Shown: piece by piece, positions 43,769 through 53,735 of the stretch | How the letters are laid out: each line of letters starts with the position of its first letter | How positions within the stretch are numbered: position 1 is the stretch's first letter | Assembly (NCBI RefSeq): GCF_007860175.1 | Contig: NZ_SJPX01000004.1 | Coordinates: 905,781 to 969,780, forward strand | Reading direction: 5' to 3' | DNA: 64,000 nucleotides | Origin: Rubripirellula reticaptiva | GTDB taxonomy: Bacteria > Planctomycetota > Planctomycetia > Pirellulales > Pirellulaceae | Notes under the pieces: generated by a model | What the model was told of the DNA's origin: nothing | The model's database searches: none | What the model saw: only the letters and a program-made list of their open reading frames with translations | Made by a program: the position numbers and the translations under genes

Positions 43769-45768
43769 TCTTTGGCCAATTGCTGTTGATAAGCCGTGAA
43801 CACGTCAAGCATTTTTTCGGCTGACGCATTCGGGTCGACTGAAGGTGGATCGGCAACGTAAGATCGCAGCATCGAATCGCAAAGCCCACGAACGGTTGGC
43901 TTCGTCGATTTCAATCCGTCCAGCATGTTTACCAATTGATTCGGTTTCGGTTGACCGCCGGTGCGGACTAATTGCATCCAACCGTCGATATTCGAACGTA
44001 GTCGTGAGGTCGCGACGTCAGATTCGATGGATGCCCAAACGGGTTCAAACCGCGGGTCATTTTTGGGCAGCAATGCAATCGCTTCTACGGCTGCGACTCG
44101 CACGACTTCAAATTGACTGGTGACCATCGAAAACAAACGATCGCCGGCAAGTGACAATCGCATTTGAACCAGTTGGGAAAGTTTGGCCGATTGTGTATCG
44201 GTCAGTCGCGACGACCCAGCCAGTCGATTGATTTGTGCATCAATCGAGGCAATCAGATCAGTGGATTCACCAATCTGAGACATCACGACTTTGTCCAGCA
44301 TGACCGGATCGTTGTTCATCCAATCTGCCGACAACGAAGACAGGTTGTTCATCTCTGTGGTGCCACCCGCAGTCAAACGCACCGCATCGCCGACAAACCA
44401 GCCTTCGTCGGTTTTCAGCATTGCGTTCTGTAGGTGCAGTTCCATGCCGCCAGCGATCGCATGAATTAGCACGGTCGCTTCGGCGTCGAAAACGACCATT
44501 CCAAGAGGAGTAGCACCCCGTCGCAAAACGAGCCCAGTGTGTTCAGGGACATTGCGGATTGCGATCGAGCCGCGCCGAACATCGATTTGGGCGGATGCAT
44601 TATTGACGCTTGCGGCGATCATCGCGATCGAGTCCTCGTCAATCAAAATTTCACCGCCACCGCCCTCCAATTCCGTTTCAATGGCAGCGATGCCACGCGA
44701 AAATCGAAGGGAGTGGAAATTTACAGGTTCGTCAAAGGTTGCTGTCGACGGTGCCATGACGCGTCGGATTTTTCGTCGTTTTAAGTTATCGGAATCATCC
44801 GGCGACGCGTCAGTCGGCGGATCAATCGGACGCTCGATCGTTCCGATGATTCCCGCGATATCGGTCCAACGCATGGCCGACCACTTGGGCGCAGGCTGTA
44901 GCACTCGTGTCACTTTCGGTGGCGATACCTTGTCTGGGGTTTCTTCGGTCGCTGGCAGTTCGGCGAAGTCGCTCTGCGTTGGTTCCACAGGCGGAGCGAC
45001 TGGCGGTTCCATTTCAGCAGAATCAATTATCGTGGAATTCCCGTCGGCTGATTCAGTGTTCTCTAATGTTGCTTTGGCTGAAGTTTCAATCTCAGCATTC
45101 AAAGAAGCAGGTTTCGGTGTCGCCACGGTTTGCTCGGCGGGCGAATTCGATCCGACTGCGTCTGAATCTGAAGCGTCTGAATCTGGTTCGGTGAGTGCAT
45201 CGACAATGGTGGGTTCCGCGACGATCTGGGAAGCCGCTGATTCCAACGGCTGACTCGTTTCGATTGTCGAGTCACGATTGAGATAAACGATCGATGCTAT
45301 CGCTGCGGCCATGATCGACGGGATTAGGATCCGCATCCTCGATTTGCGAGCTCGTGTTTCGGGTTCGTACATCATCCGGGCGATGTCTTTTGACGAAATT
45401 AGCTCAGCCGGATGAGTCGCCAGCAGTCGCTCGGTAAGCGATTCGGAAACAGGCGGCAATGCGTCCGTTGACGACTGAGTCGCTCGGACCGCTGCAATCA
45501 GTTCGGCGAGCACGCCGTTGTCGACTAAGACTGCGCGGCATACGGCATCAACTCGAGCTTGATCTAAGTTGCCATCGACAAACGCAGCGACTTGTTCGAT
45601 CGGAATGACGGTTACTACTGTCGACGGGTCTGGTTTCTCGCGGCGAAGCTCTCGTGCAACTCGGCCGACGATTTCGCTAAGCGGCAGCCCGACCTGGTCA
45701 CGTTCGATCGAAGCGGTCCCAACGCGCAGGTGGCGCTGGATGGTTTCTAAAATAGTTTGGCGTTGCAT
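43765..45768 (-). CDS. Membrane-anchored FecR-like protein, anti-sigma candidate
   Basis: 667 aa. Residues 1-135 are cytoplasmic and helical with an anti-sigma-like part (VAAFVDGNLDQARVDAVCRAVLVD), then one TM helix at about 145-163 (ILIPSIMAAAIASIVYL). A 150-residue Ser/Glu/Pro-rich linker is followed by a FecR-like beta region (about 350-460: GGGGEILIDEDSIAMIAA, IDVRRGSIAIRNVPEHTGLVLRRG) and a helical C-terminus that reads like HEAT/ARM units. The ATG shares a base with the sigma stop (TGATG), which favours 45768 over the longer frame. Expected to restrain the sigma factor from the membrane. Confidence 0.78.
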   Translation of the reverse strand: MQRQTILETIQRHLRVGTASIERDQVGLPLSEIVGRVARELRREKPDPSTVVTVIPIEQVAAFVDGNLDQARVDAVCRAVLVDNGVLAELIAAVRATQSSTDALPPVSESLTERLLATHPAELISSKDIARMMYEPETRARKSRMRILIPSIMAAAIASIVYLNRDSTIETSQPLESAASQIVAEPTIVDALTEPDSDASDSDAVGSNSPAEQTVATPKPASLNAEIETSAKATLENTESADGNSTIIDSAEMEPPVAPPVEPTQSDFAELPATEETPDKVSPPKVTRVLQPAPKWSAMRWTDIAGIIGTIERPIDPPTDASPDDSDNLKRRKIRRVMAPSTATFDEPVNFHSLRFSRGIAAIETELEGGGGEILIDEDSIAMIAASVNNASAQIDVRRGSIAIRNVPEHTGLVLRRGATPLGMVVFDAEATVLIHAIAGGMELHLQNAMLKTDEGWFVGDAVRLTAGGTTEMNNLSSLSADWMNNDPVMLDKVVMSQIGESTDLIASIDAQINRLAGSSRLTDTQSAKLSQLVQMRLSLAGDRLFSMVTSQFEVVRVAAVEAIALLPKNDPRFEPVWASIESDVATSRLRSNIDGWMQLVRTGGQPKPNQLVNMLDGLKSTKPTVRGLCDSMLRSYVADPPSVDPNASAEKMLDVFTAYQQQLAKE

Positions 45769-46394
45769 CAGGCTTCTTCCTCTTCCATCCACTGCCGCAG
45801 ATTCTTTTCGGCTTGGCGCAGGGTTGGTCCGATCGACCCAATGGGGATTTCAAGTTTTTGGCTGATCTGAGCGTAGCTTTGGCCCTGCAAGTGGAACAAG
45901 GCAATCACGCTACGTTCTTTCGGTGGCAAGCGATCGATCAGTTTTTGAATGCGGCGTTGTTGACCGGCGTTGATGGTTCTAGCGACGTGGTCATGATGTC
46001 CGTCGCCGGTATTCGATTCAGTTGAGTCGGTCTCGTCTTCGTGCACAACCAATCGATTTCGTGCAAAGTAGCGAGTGGCGCTACGCGTCGCGATTACCGC
46101 GATATAGGTCGCTAGCGATGACCGCCCCTGATAGGCCTTTAGTGGCGCCGAATCATGGGACACGAGCGCGGCAAAGACTTCGGCCGTCGCGTCGTCAATC
46201 GCCTCGTCATCTTCGCCACGACCGAATGCTGACGATACGTCCGCTACGCGCGACCGGACCAGCGATTGGTATCCCATAACAAATTTACGCCACGCCGCGG
46301 CTTCGCCTTCGACGACTCGCGTCACAAACGAGCGGTCGCCGAAATGCGCTGTCGGTGAAGCTTGGGGATTGGACGGACCTGCCGCGCTGGACAT
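45768..46394 (-). CDS. ECF-type RNA polymerase sigma factor
   Basis: 208 aa. Region 2 is less canonical (EAIDDATAEVFAALVSHDSAPLKAYQGRSSLATYIAVIATRSATRYF), while region 4 is clear: LPPKERSVIALFHLQGQSYAQISQKLEIPIGSIGPTLRQAEKNL. The unusual region 2 with EVFAALV...LKAYQGRSSLATYI is common in planctomycete ECFs. It starts a three-gene operon with the FecR-like and the GT-C-like proteins. Confidence 0.9.
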   Translation of the reverse strand: MSSAAGPSNPQASPTAHFGDRSFVTRVVEGEAAAWRKFVMGYQSLVRSRVADVSSAFGRGEDDEAIDDATAEVFAALVSHDSAPLKAYQGRSSLATYIAVIATRSATRYFARNRLVVHEDETDSTESNTGDGHHDHVARTINAGQQRRIQKLIDRLPPKERSVIALFHLQGQSYAQISQKLEIPIGSIGPTLRQAEKNLRQWMEEEEA

Positions 46395-46892
46395 CGTAAT
46401 TAACTCAGATAAGGAAAAGGGCTGCGTTGATTGATACCCATTCTACACCGACCGTTCTGGGGATGCGTGGTCACACCGCTGAAGCCGGCTACTTGCTATC
46501 CGGATTACGAACCGCGTCGGCGATGGATTGAATCGGGGGTGTTCGGCATTCCATCCTCCCAGAAGAGCTATGGACCAGAAGAGCTGGCGATCGCTAGCAC
46601 GCGAAGTTTTCGGCATGCCGGTCACCAATGTCAGCCTAACTGTTGTACCGAGCGTTGTCCGTAGGATCGTTTCAATCGGCAGGGTCGACGTAACATTCCG
46701 TCGTTTCCCGCAATCGTCGCCGTGCGAACTGCCCCGTCGCCGCGAATTGAGGTTTCATCATCAAGCCTTAAAACGAGAAAGTTTGTTGGTGGACCAAAAT
46801 TCACCAGCAACGCCGACTTCATCCTGCAGGGCTATATCGACGTACCGTCGACGGGCTGAAAGCGGAGTTAGGGGAATAGAGACGCACGTCTT
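46395..46892. other. Divergent intergenic region without a credible gene
   Basis: 498 bp between the ECF operon (minus) and the kinase operon (plus), so it should hold both promoters. A frame at 46528-46995 is open but is Arg/Ser-rich, has no family features and runs into the next gene. An 11-bp direct repeat lies at 46559-46585. A small palindrome AGACG-CA-CGTCT sits at 46880-46891 directly before the ATG at 46893. Confidence 0.5.
46559..46585. repeat. 11-bp direct repeat, 16-bp period
   Basis: CCAGAAGAGCT at 46559-46569 and 46575-46585, separated by ATGGA. It lies in the divergent promoter region about 165 bp from the sigma start and 310 bp from the kinase operon. Confidence 0.6.
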
Positions 46893-47486
46893 ATGTTTTT
46901 TTCAATACGATATTTTCTATTGGTGCTTTGGTGCCTTGCCACTGGCGCAGGTTTCGTTGCGATCGAGCGATACGCGCACACACCAGCCCAACTGAATCAT
47001 CAGATCGACCGATGGCCGGCTAGCAGTCATTTGCAAACGGCGCACGGGAAACCAACGCTGGTGATGTTCGCGCATCCTCATTGCCCATGCACTCGCGCTA
47101 GCATGAATGAGTTATCTCGGATTTTGTCGCAGTGTGAAGGACAGGTCACTGCATCGGTAGTGTTCCTTGAGTTCGAATCCATCGACAAACCTGTAAAGCA
47201 ATCAGGTCTATGGCGACAGGCAATGGCGATTCCTCATTTGCACGTTGCGGTAGACCATCAGCAAATCATTAGCAGGCTATTTCAGGCTCGTAGTTCCGGC
47301 GAGACATTTTTGTTCCAGGCAAACGGAAATTTGTCTTACCACGGGGGCATTACACTGTCGCGCGGTCACGAAGGCGACAACACGGGGCATGATGCGATCG
47401 TTTCAATTCTGACGAAGGGAACCAGTCATCGAAGCATGGGCCCGGTGTACGGTTGCTCTCTCAGTAGTCCTCGGACAGAGGAATGA
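46893..47486 (+). CDS. Membrane-anchored thioredoxin-like protein of a signalling operon
   Basis: 197 aa. An N-terminal helix ([21 protein letters not shown]) anchors a thioredoxin-fold domain; the redox site reads [12 protein letters not shown], a CxC rather than CxxC. Similar proteins have been labelled RedB in some planctomycete genomes, a name I cannot verify. The end ([21 protein letters not shown]) has another Cys. It precedes the hybrid kinase by 10 bp, and both are followed by an HD-GYP protein. Probably a periplasmic redox or metal partner of the kinase. Confidence 0.75.
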   Translation: MFFSIRYFLLVLWCLATGAGFVAIERYAHTPAQLNHQIDRWPASSHLQTAHGKPTLVMFAHPHCPCTRASMNELSRILSQCEGQVTASVVFLEFESIDKPVKQSGLWRQAMAIPHLHVAVDHQQIISRLFQARSSGETFLFQANGNLSYHGGITLSRGHEGDNTGHDAIVSILTKGTSHRSMGPVYGCSLSSPRTEE

Positions 47487-47496
47487 GGGAGTTGCC

Positions 47497-49782
47497 ATGT
47501 CGAATGCATTAAAAGAAAATTCCCCGCTGGATGACTCGATCCTAAGTCGTGCAAGGGTCTTGTTTGCCGAGCAGCAGCACGAGATCTTTCGGCATACCGA
47601 TCGGTTATTTGCGATCCTGATGGTGGTTCAGTGGCTTGGTGCTATCGTAGCCGCGGTCGTGATCGCGCCAACGACGTGGCAAGGTGCGTCCAGCTACATT
47701 CATTTTCACGTTTGGTGCGCCATATTTCTGGGCGGCACGCTAACGGTGCTTCCTGTTTTTCTCGCTTGGCGAAGGCCCGGCGAGGTGATGACTCGGCACG
47801 TGATTGCGATGGCGCAAATCTTGTTCTCAAGCTTGTTGATTCACTTGACCGGCGGCCGAATCGAGACTCACTTTCACATTTTCGGCTCTCTCGCTTTTCT
47901 AGCAATGTATCGCGATTGGAAAGTGTTGGTTTCGGCCACCGCCATTGTGGTCGTTGATCACCTAGGGCGAGGACTATACTGGCCACAGTCTGTTTTTGGT
48001 GTGGCTTCGGCTCCTCTTTGGCGATCGTTCGAGCACGCCGCCTGGGCCCTGTTCGAAGACTTTTTCCTGTTTTTGTCCTGTCGTCATAGTGTCCGCGAAA
48101 TGTGGCTCGGGGCGTTGCGCGGAGCGAAATTGGAAATCATCAATCACAGTATCGAAGCGACGATGGCCGAGCGTGCTGCGGTCGCCGATGCACTGGAACA
48201 CGCCAAGAACGCAGCGGAAACGGCTGACCGAGCCAAGAGTGAATTCTTGGCCAACATGAGTCACGAGATTCGCACGCCACTAAACGGAATCATCGGGTTT
48301 ACCGATTTGTTGATGCGGAACACGACCTGCAGTGAAACCGAACGACGTGACTATCTAGGCAGCATTCGTACTAGCGGACGTCATTTGTTGGGATTGATCA
48401 ACGATATTCTTGATCTGTCAAAGATTGAAGCCAGTGCGATCGAAGTTGAACACCTTCGTTGTTCACCCCATCAAGTGATTTGCGAAGTGATCAGCTTGAT
48501 GCGCGTCCAGGCTCACAACAAACAGCTTGAAATCGCGTACGCCTGGCACAGTGAAGTGCCTTGCACGATTGAAACGGATCCGACAAAGCTGCGCCAACTG
48601 CTGATCAATATCGTGGGCAACGCGATCAAGTTCACTGAAAAGGGCAGTGTTCGAATCGACGCTCGTTTAGACCGAACCGGCGATCACCCAGTTTTGGTTC
48701 TACAGGTGGTCGATACGGGAATCGGCATTCCAGCGGATAAACAAAGTGGCGTTTTTGCACCGTTTGTTCAGGGTGAAAGTTCGATCTCCAGGCGATTCGG
48801 CGGAACAGGGCTAGGGCTCACGATCAGTCGGCATATTGCTCACGCCCTGGGTGGCGAGTTGACCTTCAGCAGTGAGCTGGGTGTCGGCACTACATTCACT
48901 GCGTCGATCGCGACCGGTTCGCTTGATGATGTTGAAATGAATGAGGCGCCAATCGGCGATTCTTTATCGTCTCGATCGAGTGAGCTCGCAACGGCAAAAC
49001 GCGTCATCCCGCATGGCAAGGTCTTGTTGGTCGAAGACGGTGAAGTGAACCGCAAACTGATTGTTGCAATTCTGTCCAGCGAAGGCATCGACATTACGAC
49101 CGCGGAAAACGGAAAGACGGGATCGGATCTCGCGATCACAAATGATTTTGACCTGATCTTGATGGATATGCAGATGCCAGTGATGGACGGCTATGCCGCG
49201 ACCGCGCGATTGCGCCAGGCTGGGATCACTACGCCGATCATTGCATTGACCGCACACGCGATGAGCAGCGACCATCGCAAATGCAAGAATGCGGGTTGCA
49301 GCGGATACTTGCGCAAGCCAATTGAAACGGATTTGCTGCTTGATGCCATTGCCGATGCGTTGCAAAGCAAAGTTGAGGCAACGATCAAAACTTCATTCAA
49401 CGACTCGGTCAACGCGGTGACCGATTCGGGGGCCGGGTTAGAGGGGCGTCGGTTAACGCCAACGTCGCTGCATTCAACGCTGCCGACCGAAAATCCAGAT
49501 TTTGCCGCGGTTGTCGTTGAGTTTGCTAGTTTCCTGGGCCAGCAAATCGAAGAACTCCGTCAGGCAAGTGTTGCGAGTGACATCGCTGCAATTTCCAGGA
49601 TTACCCATCTGTTGAAAGGCAGCGCGGGCAGCGCTGGATTCGCTGACTTTGATCCATCCGTTCGACGTCTCGAAACCGTTGTGGTTGACGGAAAATTGCA
49701 CGACCTTGAATCGATCCTTTCCGAGTTGAGGCAACTGGCTGATTGCATCGTTGTTCCAGAATTGAAGGAGGCGACGGTATGA
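47497..49782 (+). CDS. Hybrid sensor histidine kinase with response regulator and Hpt domains
   Basis: 761 aa. N-terminal membrane domain of about five to six helices (32-190) with a conserved-looking [26 protein letters not shown], in which ETHFH may bind a metal or haem. A short coiled coil leads to the HisKA site [10 protein letters not shown] (His256), then HATPase motifs ([28 protein letters not shown]). A receiver domain has Asp557 (LILMDMQMP) and an Hpt domain has His704 ([12 protein letters not shown]). All phosphorelay residues are present. Its stop overlaps the HD-GYP start as ATGA, so the target is very likely the next gene. Confidence 0.94.
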   Translation: MSNALKENSPLDDSILSRARVLFAEQQHEIFRHTDRLFAILMVVQWLGAIVAAVVIAPTTWQGASSYIHFHVWCAIFLGGTLTVLPVFLAWRRPGEVMTRHVIAMAQILFSSLLIHLTGGRIETHFHIFGSLAFLAMYRDWKVLVSATAIVVVDHLGRGLYWPQSVFGVASAPLWRSFEHAAWALFEDFFLFLSCRHSVREMWLGALRGAKLEIINHSIEATMAERAAVADALEHAKNAAETADRAKSEFLANMSHEIRTPLNGIIGFTDLLMRNTTCSETERRDYLGSIRTSGRHLLGLINDILDLSKIEASAIEVEHLRCSPHQVICEVISLMRVQAHNKQLEIAYAWHSEVPCTIETDPTKLRQLLINIVGNAIKFTEKGSVRIDARLDRTGDHPVLVLQVVDTGIGIPADKQSGVFAPFVQGESSISRRFGGTGLGLTISRHIAHALGGELTFSSELGVGTTFTASIATGSLDDVEMNEAPIGDSLSSRSSELATAKRVIPHGKVLLVEDGEVNRKLIVAILSSEGIDITTAENGKTGSDLAITNDFDLILMDMQMPVMDGYAATARLRQAGITTPIIALTAHAMSSDHRKCKNAGCSGYLRKPIETDLLLDAIADALQSKVEATIKTSFNDSVNAVTDSGAGLEGRRLTPTSLHSTLPTENPDFAAVVVEFASFLGQQIEELRQASVASDIAAISRITHLLKGSAGSAGFADFDPSVRRLETVVVDGKLHDLESILSELRQLADCIVVPELKEATV

Positions 49783-50909
49783 CAATGGCAACCATGGATC
49801 ATCAGAGTCCGTGCAGACTCGTTGAAGCAATCAATGCGAACATCATGGTCGTTGATGACGTGTCCATGAACATCAGTGTCGTCTGCGCTCATCTGCGCGG
49901 CGAGGGTTATGAGCGGTTTATAAAAGTCTGTGATCCTAGTCAGGCAATCGCGACGCTCTATCAAGAGGAGCCGGACTTGCTGTTGCTTGACATGATGATG
50001 CCGGTCGTAAGCGGGCTGGATATTCTGCGCGTCGTGCGAGCGGATCCGAAGTTTTCACATCTCCCGGTTCTTGTCTTAACTGCTAGCGACGATCGGCAGC
50101 TCCGAAAGGCAGCGCTCGAGGCCGGTGCAACGGACTTTCTGTTGAAACCGATTGATCCCGAAGATTTGATTCCGAGAGTCCGTAATTCGTTGGTGTTGAA
50201 ACAGTATCAAGACTCGCTGGAACAACAGGTCCGGCAACGGACACGTGAATTGGAAGAGTCGCGAGTCGAGGTCGTTCATTGTCTCGCCCGCGCTGCCGAG
50301 CATCGCGATGAAGACACGGGTAATCATGTGCTTCGAGTTGGCAAGTACGTTGGATTGATTTCTCGAACACTTGGGATCGATGACGCGACGGCGCAGCTCT
50401 ATGAACTTGCTGCGATTTTGCACGACGTTGGAAAGATCGGCATTTCCGATTCGATCTTGCGAAAGCCAGGCAAGTACACTGCCGAAGAATTCAGCATGAT
50501 GCAAGAGCACTGTGCACTAGGTCAAGCAATCTGTGATCCCACGGCATCGGTTGGCGACTCGCATCAAGATGTAAGAACGAAGTTGCCTCTGGTTAAAAGA
50601 ACGGTTTCACCGCTGTTGACGACCGCAAGTGTGATCGCATCCACGCACCACGAGAAATGGGACGGCAGTGGCTATCCTTGGGGGTTGAAGGGCGAAGAAA
50701 TTCCGCTGGCTGGTCGCATCACTGCGGTGGCGGATGTCTTTGATGCCCTCTGCAGTAAGCGGTCCTATAAAGAAGCCTTTCCGTTGGACAAGTGTTTTGG
50801 AATTCTTGAAGAAGGACGTGGTAAGCACTTTGACCCGGTCGTCCTTGATGCGTTTTTCGCAGCCAAGGAACAAATTCTGTTTGTTCACCACACCTTTGGC
50901 GAAGCGTAG
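49779..50909 (+). CDS. Response regulator with HD-GYP phosphodiesterase domain
   Basis: 376 aa. Receiver domain at about 20-140 ([23 protein letters not shown] with the phospho-Asp, [10 protein letters not shown]), a short coiled coil, then HD-GYP at about 170-376: [10 protein letters not shown] (HD), [22 protein letters not shown] (GYP) and [13 protein letters not shown] domains break down cyclic di-GMP, so the phosphorelay likely ends in second-messenger control. A 20-residue insertion between the HD and the GYP part ([18 protein letters not shown]) is longer than in typical members. Start at 49779 is set by the ATGA overlap. Confidence 0.93.
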   Translation: MTMATMDHQSPCRLVEAINANIMVVDDVSMNISVVCAHLRGEGYERFIKVCDPSQAIATLYQEEPDLLLLDMMMPVVSGLDILRVVRADPKFSHLPVLVLTASDDRQLRKAALEAGATDFLLKPIDPEDLIPRVRNSLVLKQYQDSLEQQVRQRTRELEESRVEVVHCLARAAEHRDEDTGNHVLRVGKYVGLISRTLGIDDATAQLYELAAILHDVGKIGISDSILRKPGKYTAEEFSMMQEHCALGQAICDPTASVGDSHQDVRTKLPLVKRTVSPLLTTASVIASTHHEKWDGSGYPWGLKGEEIPLAGRITAVADVFDALCSKRSYKEAFPLDKCFGILEEGRGKHFDPVVLDAFFAAKEQILFVHHTFGEA

Positions 50910-50949
50910 GTCTGGGGACAAGGCTGGATTTTAATAGCGTTTTCGGATT

Positions 50950-50974
50950 ATCACTTTCCCACAGGGAGAGTGAT
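50950..50974. terminator. Strong terminator hairpin downstream of the kinase operon
   Basis: ATCACTTTCCC pairs with GGGAGAGTGAT: 11 pairs with one G-U, loop ACA, followed by TTTAAA. It lies 40 bp after the HD-GYP stop and between convergent genes. Confidence 0.65.
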
Positions 50975-51073
50975 TTAAACGCTCGTGAAATATCGACTTA
51001 AAAATTGCACGACCTACGGGGCGGGAGGGTGATTTTGAGATTGTCGGTGTAAGAGTTGTTTTCAAACAAGTCC

Positions 51074-52651
51074 TTAGTTAAGTGCTTCGCTCAGGCGCGA
51101 GATTAAAGCTTGGCGATCGTGCGCCGTTTCGGTGGCCTGCAACTTGTTGCTTAAATTCATCATGAAAGCGGCGTAGTCGTTGTGCCAATCGCGTTCAATT
51201 TGCGTCACGTCGAAGCGAGGTTCCGGACGTTCGATCGACGTTGGCGGACCGCCGGCGACAAGTTCATAACTTTCGTCGAACTGCGGCAAGTAGATCTTCG
51301 TGCGGTCATAGCCTTTCTTAGCAGCCAAGTCTGCAAGCACGGTGCGGCCATCGTCTTCGCCGTGGTTCAGGAAGAGACCACCGGTGACAGGCCCCCGTTC
51401 GACCAACCAATCCAACAATTCAGGTTGGTCGGCGTGAGCCGAGTAGTTTCCGAGACGTCGGATTTCGGCGCGGACCTTGTATTCTTTGCCGTGAATTCGA
51501 ACCGCCTTGACTCCGCTAGTGATGATCTGTCCTAACGTTCCGGGTGATTGGTACCCGACGAAAAGGATGGTGCATTCAGGGCGGTAAATGTTGTTTTTGA
51601 GGTGGTGTTTGATTCGCCCTGCCGTGCACATGCCGCTAGCCGAAATGATGATCGCGCCGCTCTTGACGTTGTTGATCGATTTGCTTTCCTGGACACTTTC
51701 GACGATGTGAAAGTTCTTGTGCCGAAACAACTCGGACGGTTTGATTTCAATGTCTTCCATCGTGTTGGCATACTTGATGAAGACTTCCGTGGCTTTGCTT
51801 GCCATCGGTGAGTCCAAATAGACCTGCGCGTTGGGGATCTCGCCCGAGTTCAGCAGCACGGCGATGTCGTGCAACAGTTCTTGGCTGCGTTCGACGGCGA
51901 ACGACGGGATCACCACATTGCCACCCTTTTTGAAAGCGCGGTTTAGTTCGTTCTTCATCGCTTCGCGGCGCTGCACAAGCGTGTATTCTTCGCGATCGCG
52001 ATTACCGTAGGTGCTTTCGCAAATGATGTAGTCGTACCCTGCTGGCGCGTCGGGTTCGGGGTGAAACGCTTTCTCATCGGGCCCCAGGTCACCGCTGAAC
52101 AGCAAGCGAATCGCTTTGTTGTTTTCGGTCACTTGAATTTCGGCGGACAGTGATCCCAGCAAGTGTCCGGCGTTCCAAAACCGCACGCGAACATCCGTGC
52201 TGGGTTCGAACCAAGCTTCGTATTCATGGGTTTTGATTTGCTTGAGCACGTGCTTGGCGTCTTCGATCGTGTAGATCGGCTCGACGGCAGGTTCGCCTCG
52301 TCGCTCGTTCTTTTTATTTTGACGTTCCGCGTTGGATTCTTGAATGTAGGCCGAATCCAATAACATGAACTCCAACAAGTCTTTGGTTGCTGGTGTGGTG
52401 TAGATCGGGCCTGTAAACCCGGCCTTGGTCAGCTTTGGCAGCAAGCCGCTGTGATCGATGTGGGCGTGTGTGAGGACAAGGAACTCGACCTTGGTCGCGT
52501 CGAACGGGAACGGCACTAAGTTCAATTCTTGTGTCGTTCGGTTGCCTTGGAACAGACCACAGTCCACCAGGAACGTTGATGATTCGGAGTGGATGTGACT
52601 GCAAGATCCCGTTACGGTTCCGGCTGCTCCGCAGAATTTCAACGTGGCCAT
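51074..52651 (-). CDS. Metallo-beta-lactamase/beta-CASP RNase-type protein
   Basis: 525 aa. The metallo-beta-lactamase motif HAHIDHSG (HxHxDH) is near residue 60, FSGDLG supplies the later Asp, and the beta-CASP part has SFAVERSQELL, SASGMCTAGRIKHHL and the final NYSAHADQPELL. This layout is shared by CPSF-type RNA endonucleases and bacterial homologues of unknown role. A ribonuclease role is inferred from the family. Alone on the minus strand. Confidence 0.93.
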   Translation of the reverse strand: MATLKFCGAAGTVTGSCSHIHSESSTFLVDCGLFQGNRTTQELNLVPFPFDATKVEFLVLTHAHIDHSGLLPKLTKAGFTGPIYTTPATKDLLEFMLLDSAYIQESNAERQNKKNERRGEPAVEPIYTIEDAKHVLKQIKTHEYEAWFEPSTDVRVRFWNAGHLLGSLSAEIQVTENNKAIRLLFSGDLGPDEKAFHPEPDAPAGYDYIICESTYGNRDREEYTLVQRREAMKNELNRAFKKGGNVVIPSFAVERSQELLHDIAVLLNSGEIPNAQVYLDSPMASKATEVFIKYANTMEDIEIKPSELFRHKNFHIVESVQESKSINNVKSGAIIISASGMCTAGRIKHHLKNNIYRPECTILFVGYQSPGTLGQIITSGVKAVRIHGKEYKVRAEIRRLGNYSAHADQPELLDWLVERGPVTGGLFLNHGEDDGRTVLADLAAKKGYDRTKIYLPQFDESYELVAGGPPTSIERPEPRFDVTQIERDWHNDYAAFMMNLSNKLQATETAHDRQALISRLSEALN

Positions 52652-52718
52652 AAGTTGCTCAGTAGGAAGGCTAGTAAAGTCGTCTTAGAAATGGATCATC
52701 AGTGTAGTGCAAATCGAT

Positions 52719-52736
52719 GTCGCCAAGGCGGCGGAC
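52719..52736. repeat. Short intergenic hairpin shared with the yebC terminator
   Basis: GTCGCCAAGGCGGC followed by GGAC appears in the 90-bp gap between the phosphatase and beta-CASP genes and, in extended form, at 60591-60615. It folds as GTCGCC/GGCGGC with one G-U. Two copies suggest a small dispersed terminator or repeat element. Confidence 0.4.
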
Positions 52737-52741
52737 TTTGG

Positions 52742-53650
52742 CTAGGGAACGTCGCGAGAAATCTGGTGACAGGATTTGCAGTCCGATTTGATTTCACGAA
52801 AGACCCTCGATGCGGTGGTTGTGTTGGTTGGTCCTGACCTGAGGATGTCTTCCAGTTTCTTGGCGTTGGAGAGCGATCGGTTGAGTAGCTGAATGTATTC
52901 GGCAGATCGATTGCTGGATGAATCGTCACGAAACGTCTCGTCAAAACATTCCTTCAACATCAATGCTTGTTGAGTCGGATTGAGATTGGCTTGATTCTCC
53001 CAGCCTGACGATTCGGTCAAACTGAGCGAGTCAAAAATCTCTTGGAGTTTGACCATTTGCGTAGCCAAGGCAGGCGGCGCTTCGAAGGCTTGGAATTCAA
53101 CGACCAGTGATTCCAAAACGTTGGGGGCGACGAGTTGTGTGCGAGCAACCGTTTGATGCAACCCTTGGTAGTCGGGGCTGGTGCCCGCGGTCTTCAAAAA
53201 TTCGACGCCAGCTTCATGGTCGATTCGTCCTGCGGCGATGCAGGCGGATGCGGCAGCGGCGGGCGAGCGATGCTTGCCGTGATGGCAGTGAATGTAAACT
53301 GGGCCAGGCAGGTCGGTGATCGCTTTGGCGAGTTGTAGAACTCGGCTGGAATCGATGCCATCGTACCCGTGCGGAAGATGGATATAGCGAAGCCCGGCAC
53401 GCCGAGCCGCTTCGACATCCGGCTTAGCACTATCCACACTGATGATCGTGCGAACCCCGATCTTATGCAGCTCGGCAAAGCCCTGGGCGCCATCCGGAAG
53501 TCCTCCGGAAATGACTTGGTCGTCAATCCGAAATGCGTTTGGCAGTGAGGTGATCGAGAGCGCGATCGGATCGGCGGCATCCAAGCGACATGTTAGCGCG
53601 TGGCACAGGATCAGAGAAAAGCCAGCGATCAAGGGGAGTGTCTTGCACAT
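52742..53650 (-). CDS. Exported tyrosine/dual-specificity phosphatase-like protein with C-terminal cytochrome c'-like domain
   Basis: 302 aa. Signal peptide of about 26 residues (ends LDAAD). Residues 30-180 form a phosphatase fold with VYIHCHHGKHRS: Cys122 and Arg128 give the CX5R phosphate loop. The last 110 residues are helical and end with CKSCH (Cys291, Cys294, His295) eight residues from the C-terminus, the location seen in the four-helix cytochrome c'/c556 family. So a haem would be attached in the periplasm. A phosphatase fused to a haem domain is unusual. Start at 53650 chosen for the signal peptide; an upstream Met adds 17 untypical residues. Confidence 0.82.
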   Translation of the reverse strand: MCKTLPLIAGFSLILCHALTCRLDAADPIALSITSLPNAFRIDDQVISGGLPDGAQGFAELHKIGVRTIISVDSAKPDVEAARRAGLRYIHLPHGYDGIDSSRVLQLAKAITDLPGPVYIHCHHGKHRSPAAAASACIAAGRIDHEAGVEFLKTAGTSPDYQGLHQTVARTQLVAPNVLESLVVEFQAFEAPPALATQMVKLQEIFDSLSLTESSGWENQANLNPTQQALMLKECFDETFRDDSSSNRSAEYIQLLNRSLSNAKKLEDILRSGPTNTTTASRVFREIKSDCKSCHQISRDVP

Positions 53651-53735
53651 CACCGAATTATAGACACTTTGACGGTGACCAGATGCCGAGTGCCACCGCA
53701 AAAAGATTCAGCTTAGCGTGCCAGCTTCAACCTGG

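Noticed and set aside
46528-46995. 155-codon frame in the divergent intergenic region
   Set aside because: Composition is Arg/Ser/Pro-rich, it overlaps the start of the thioredoxin-like gene out of frame, and nothing in it is recognisable.
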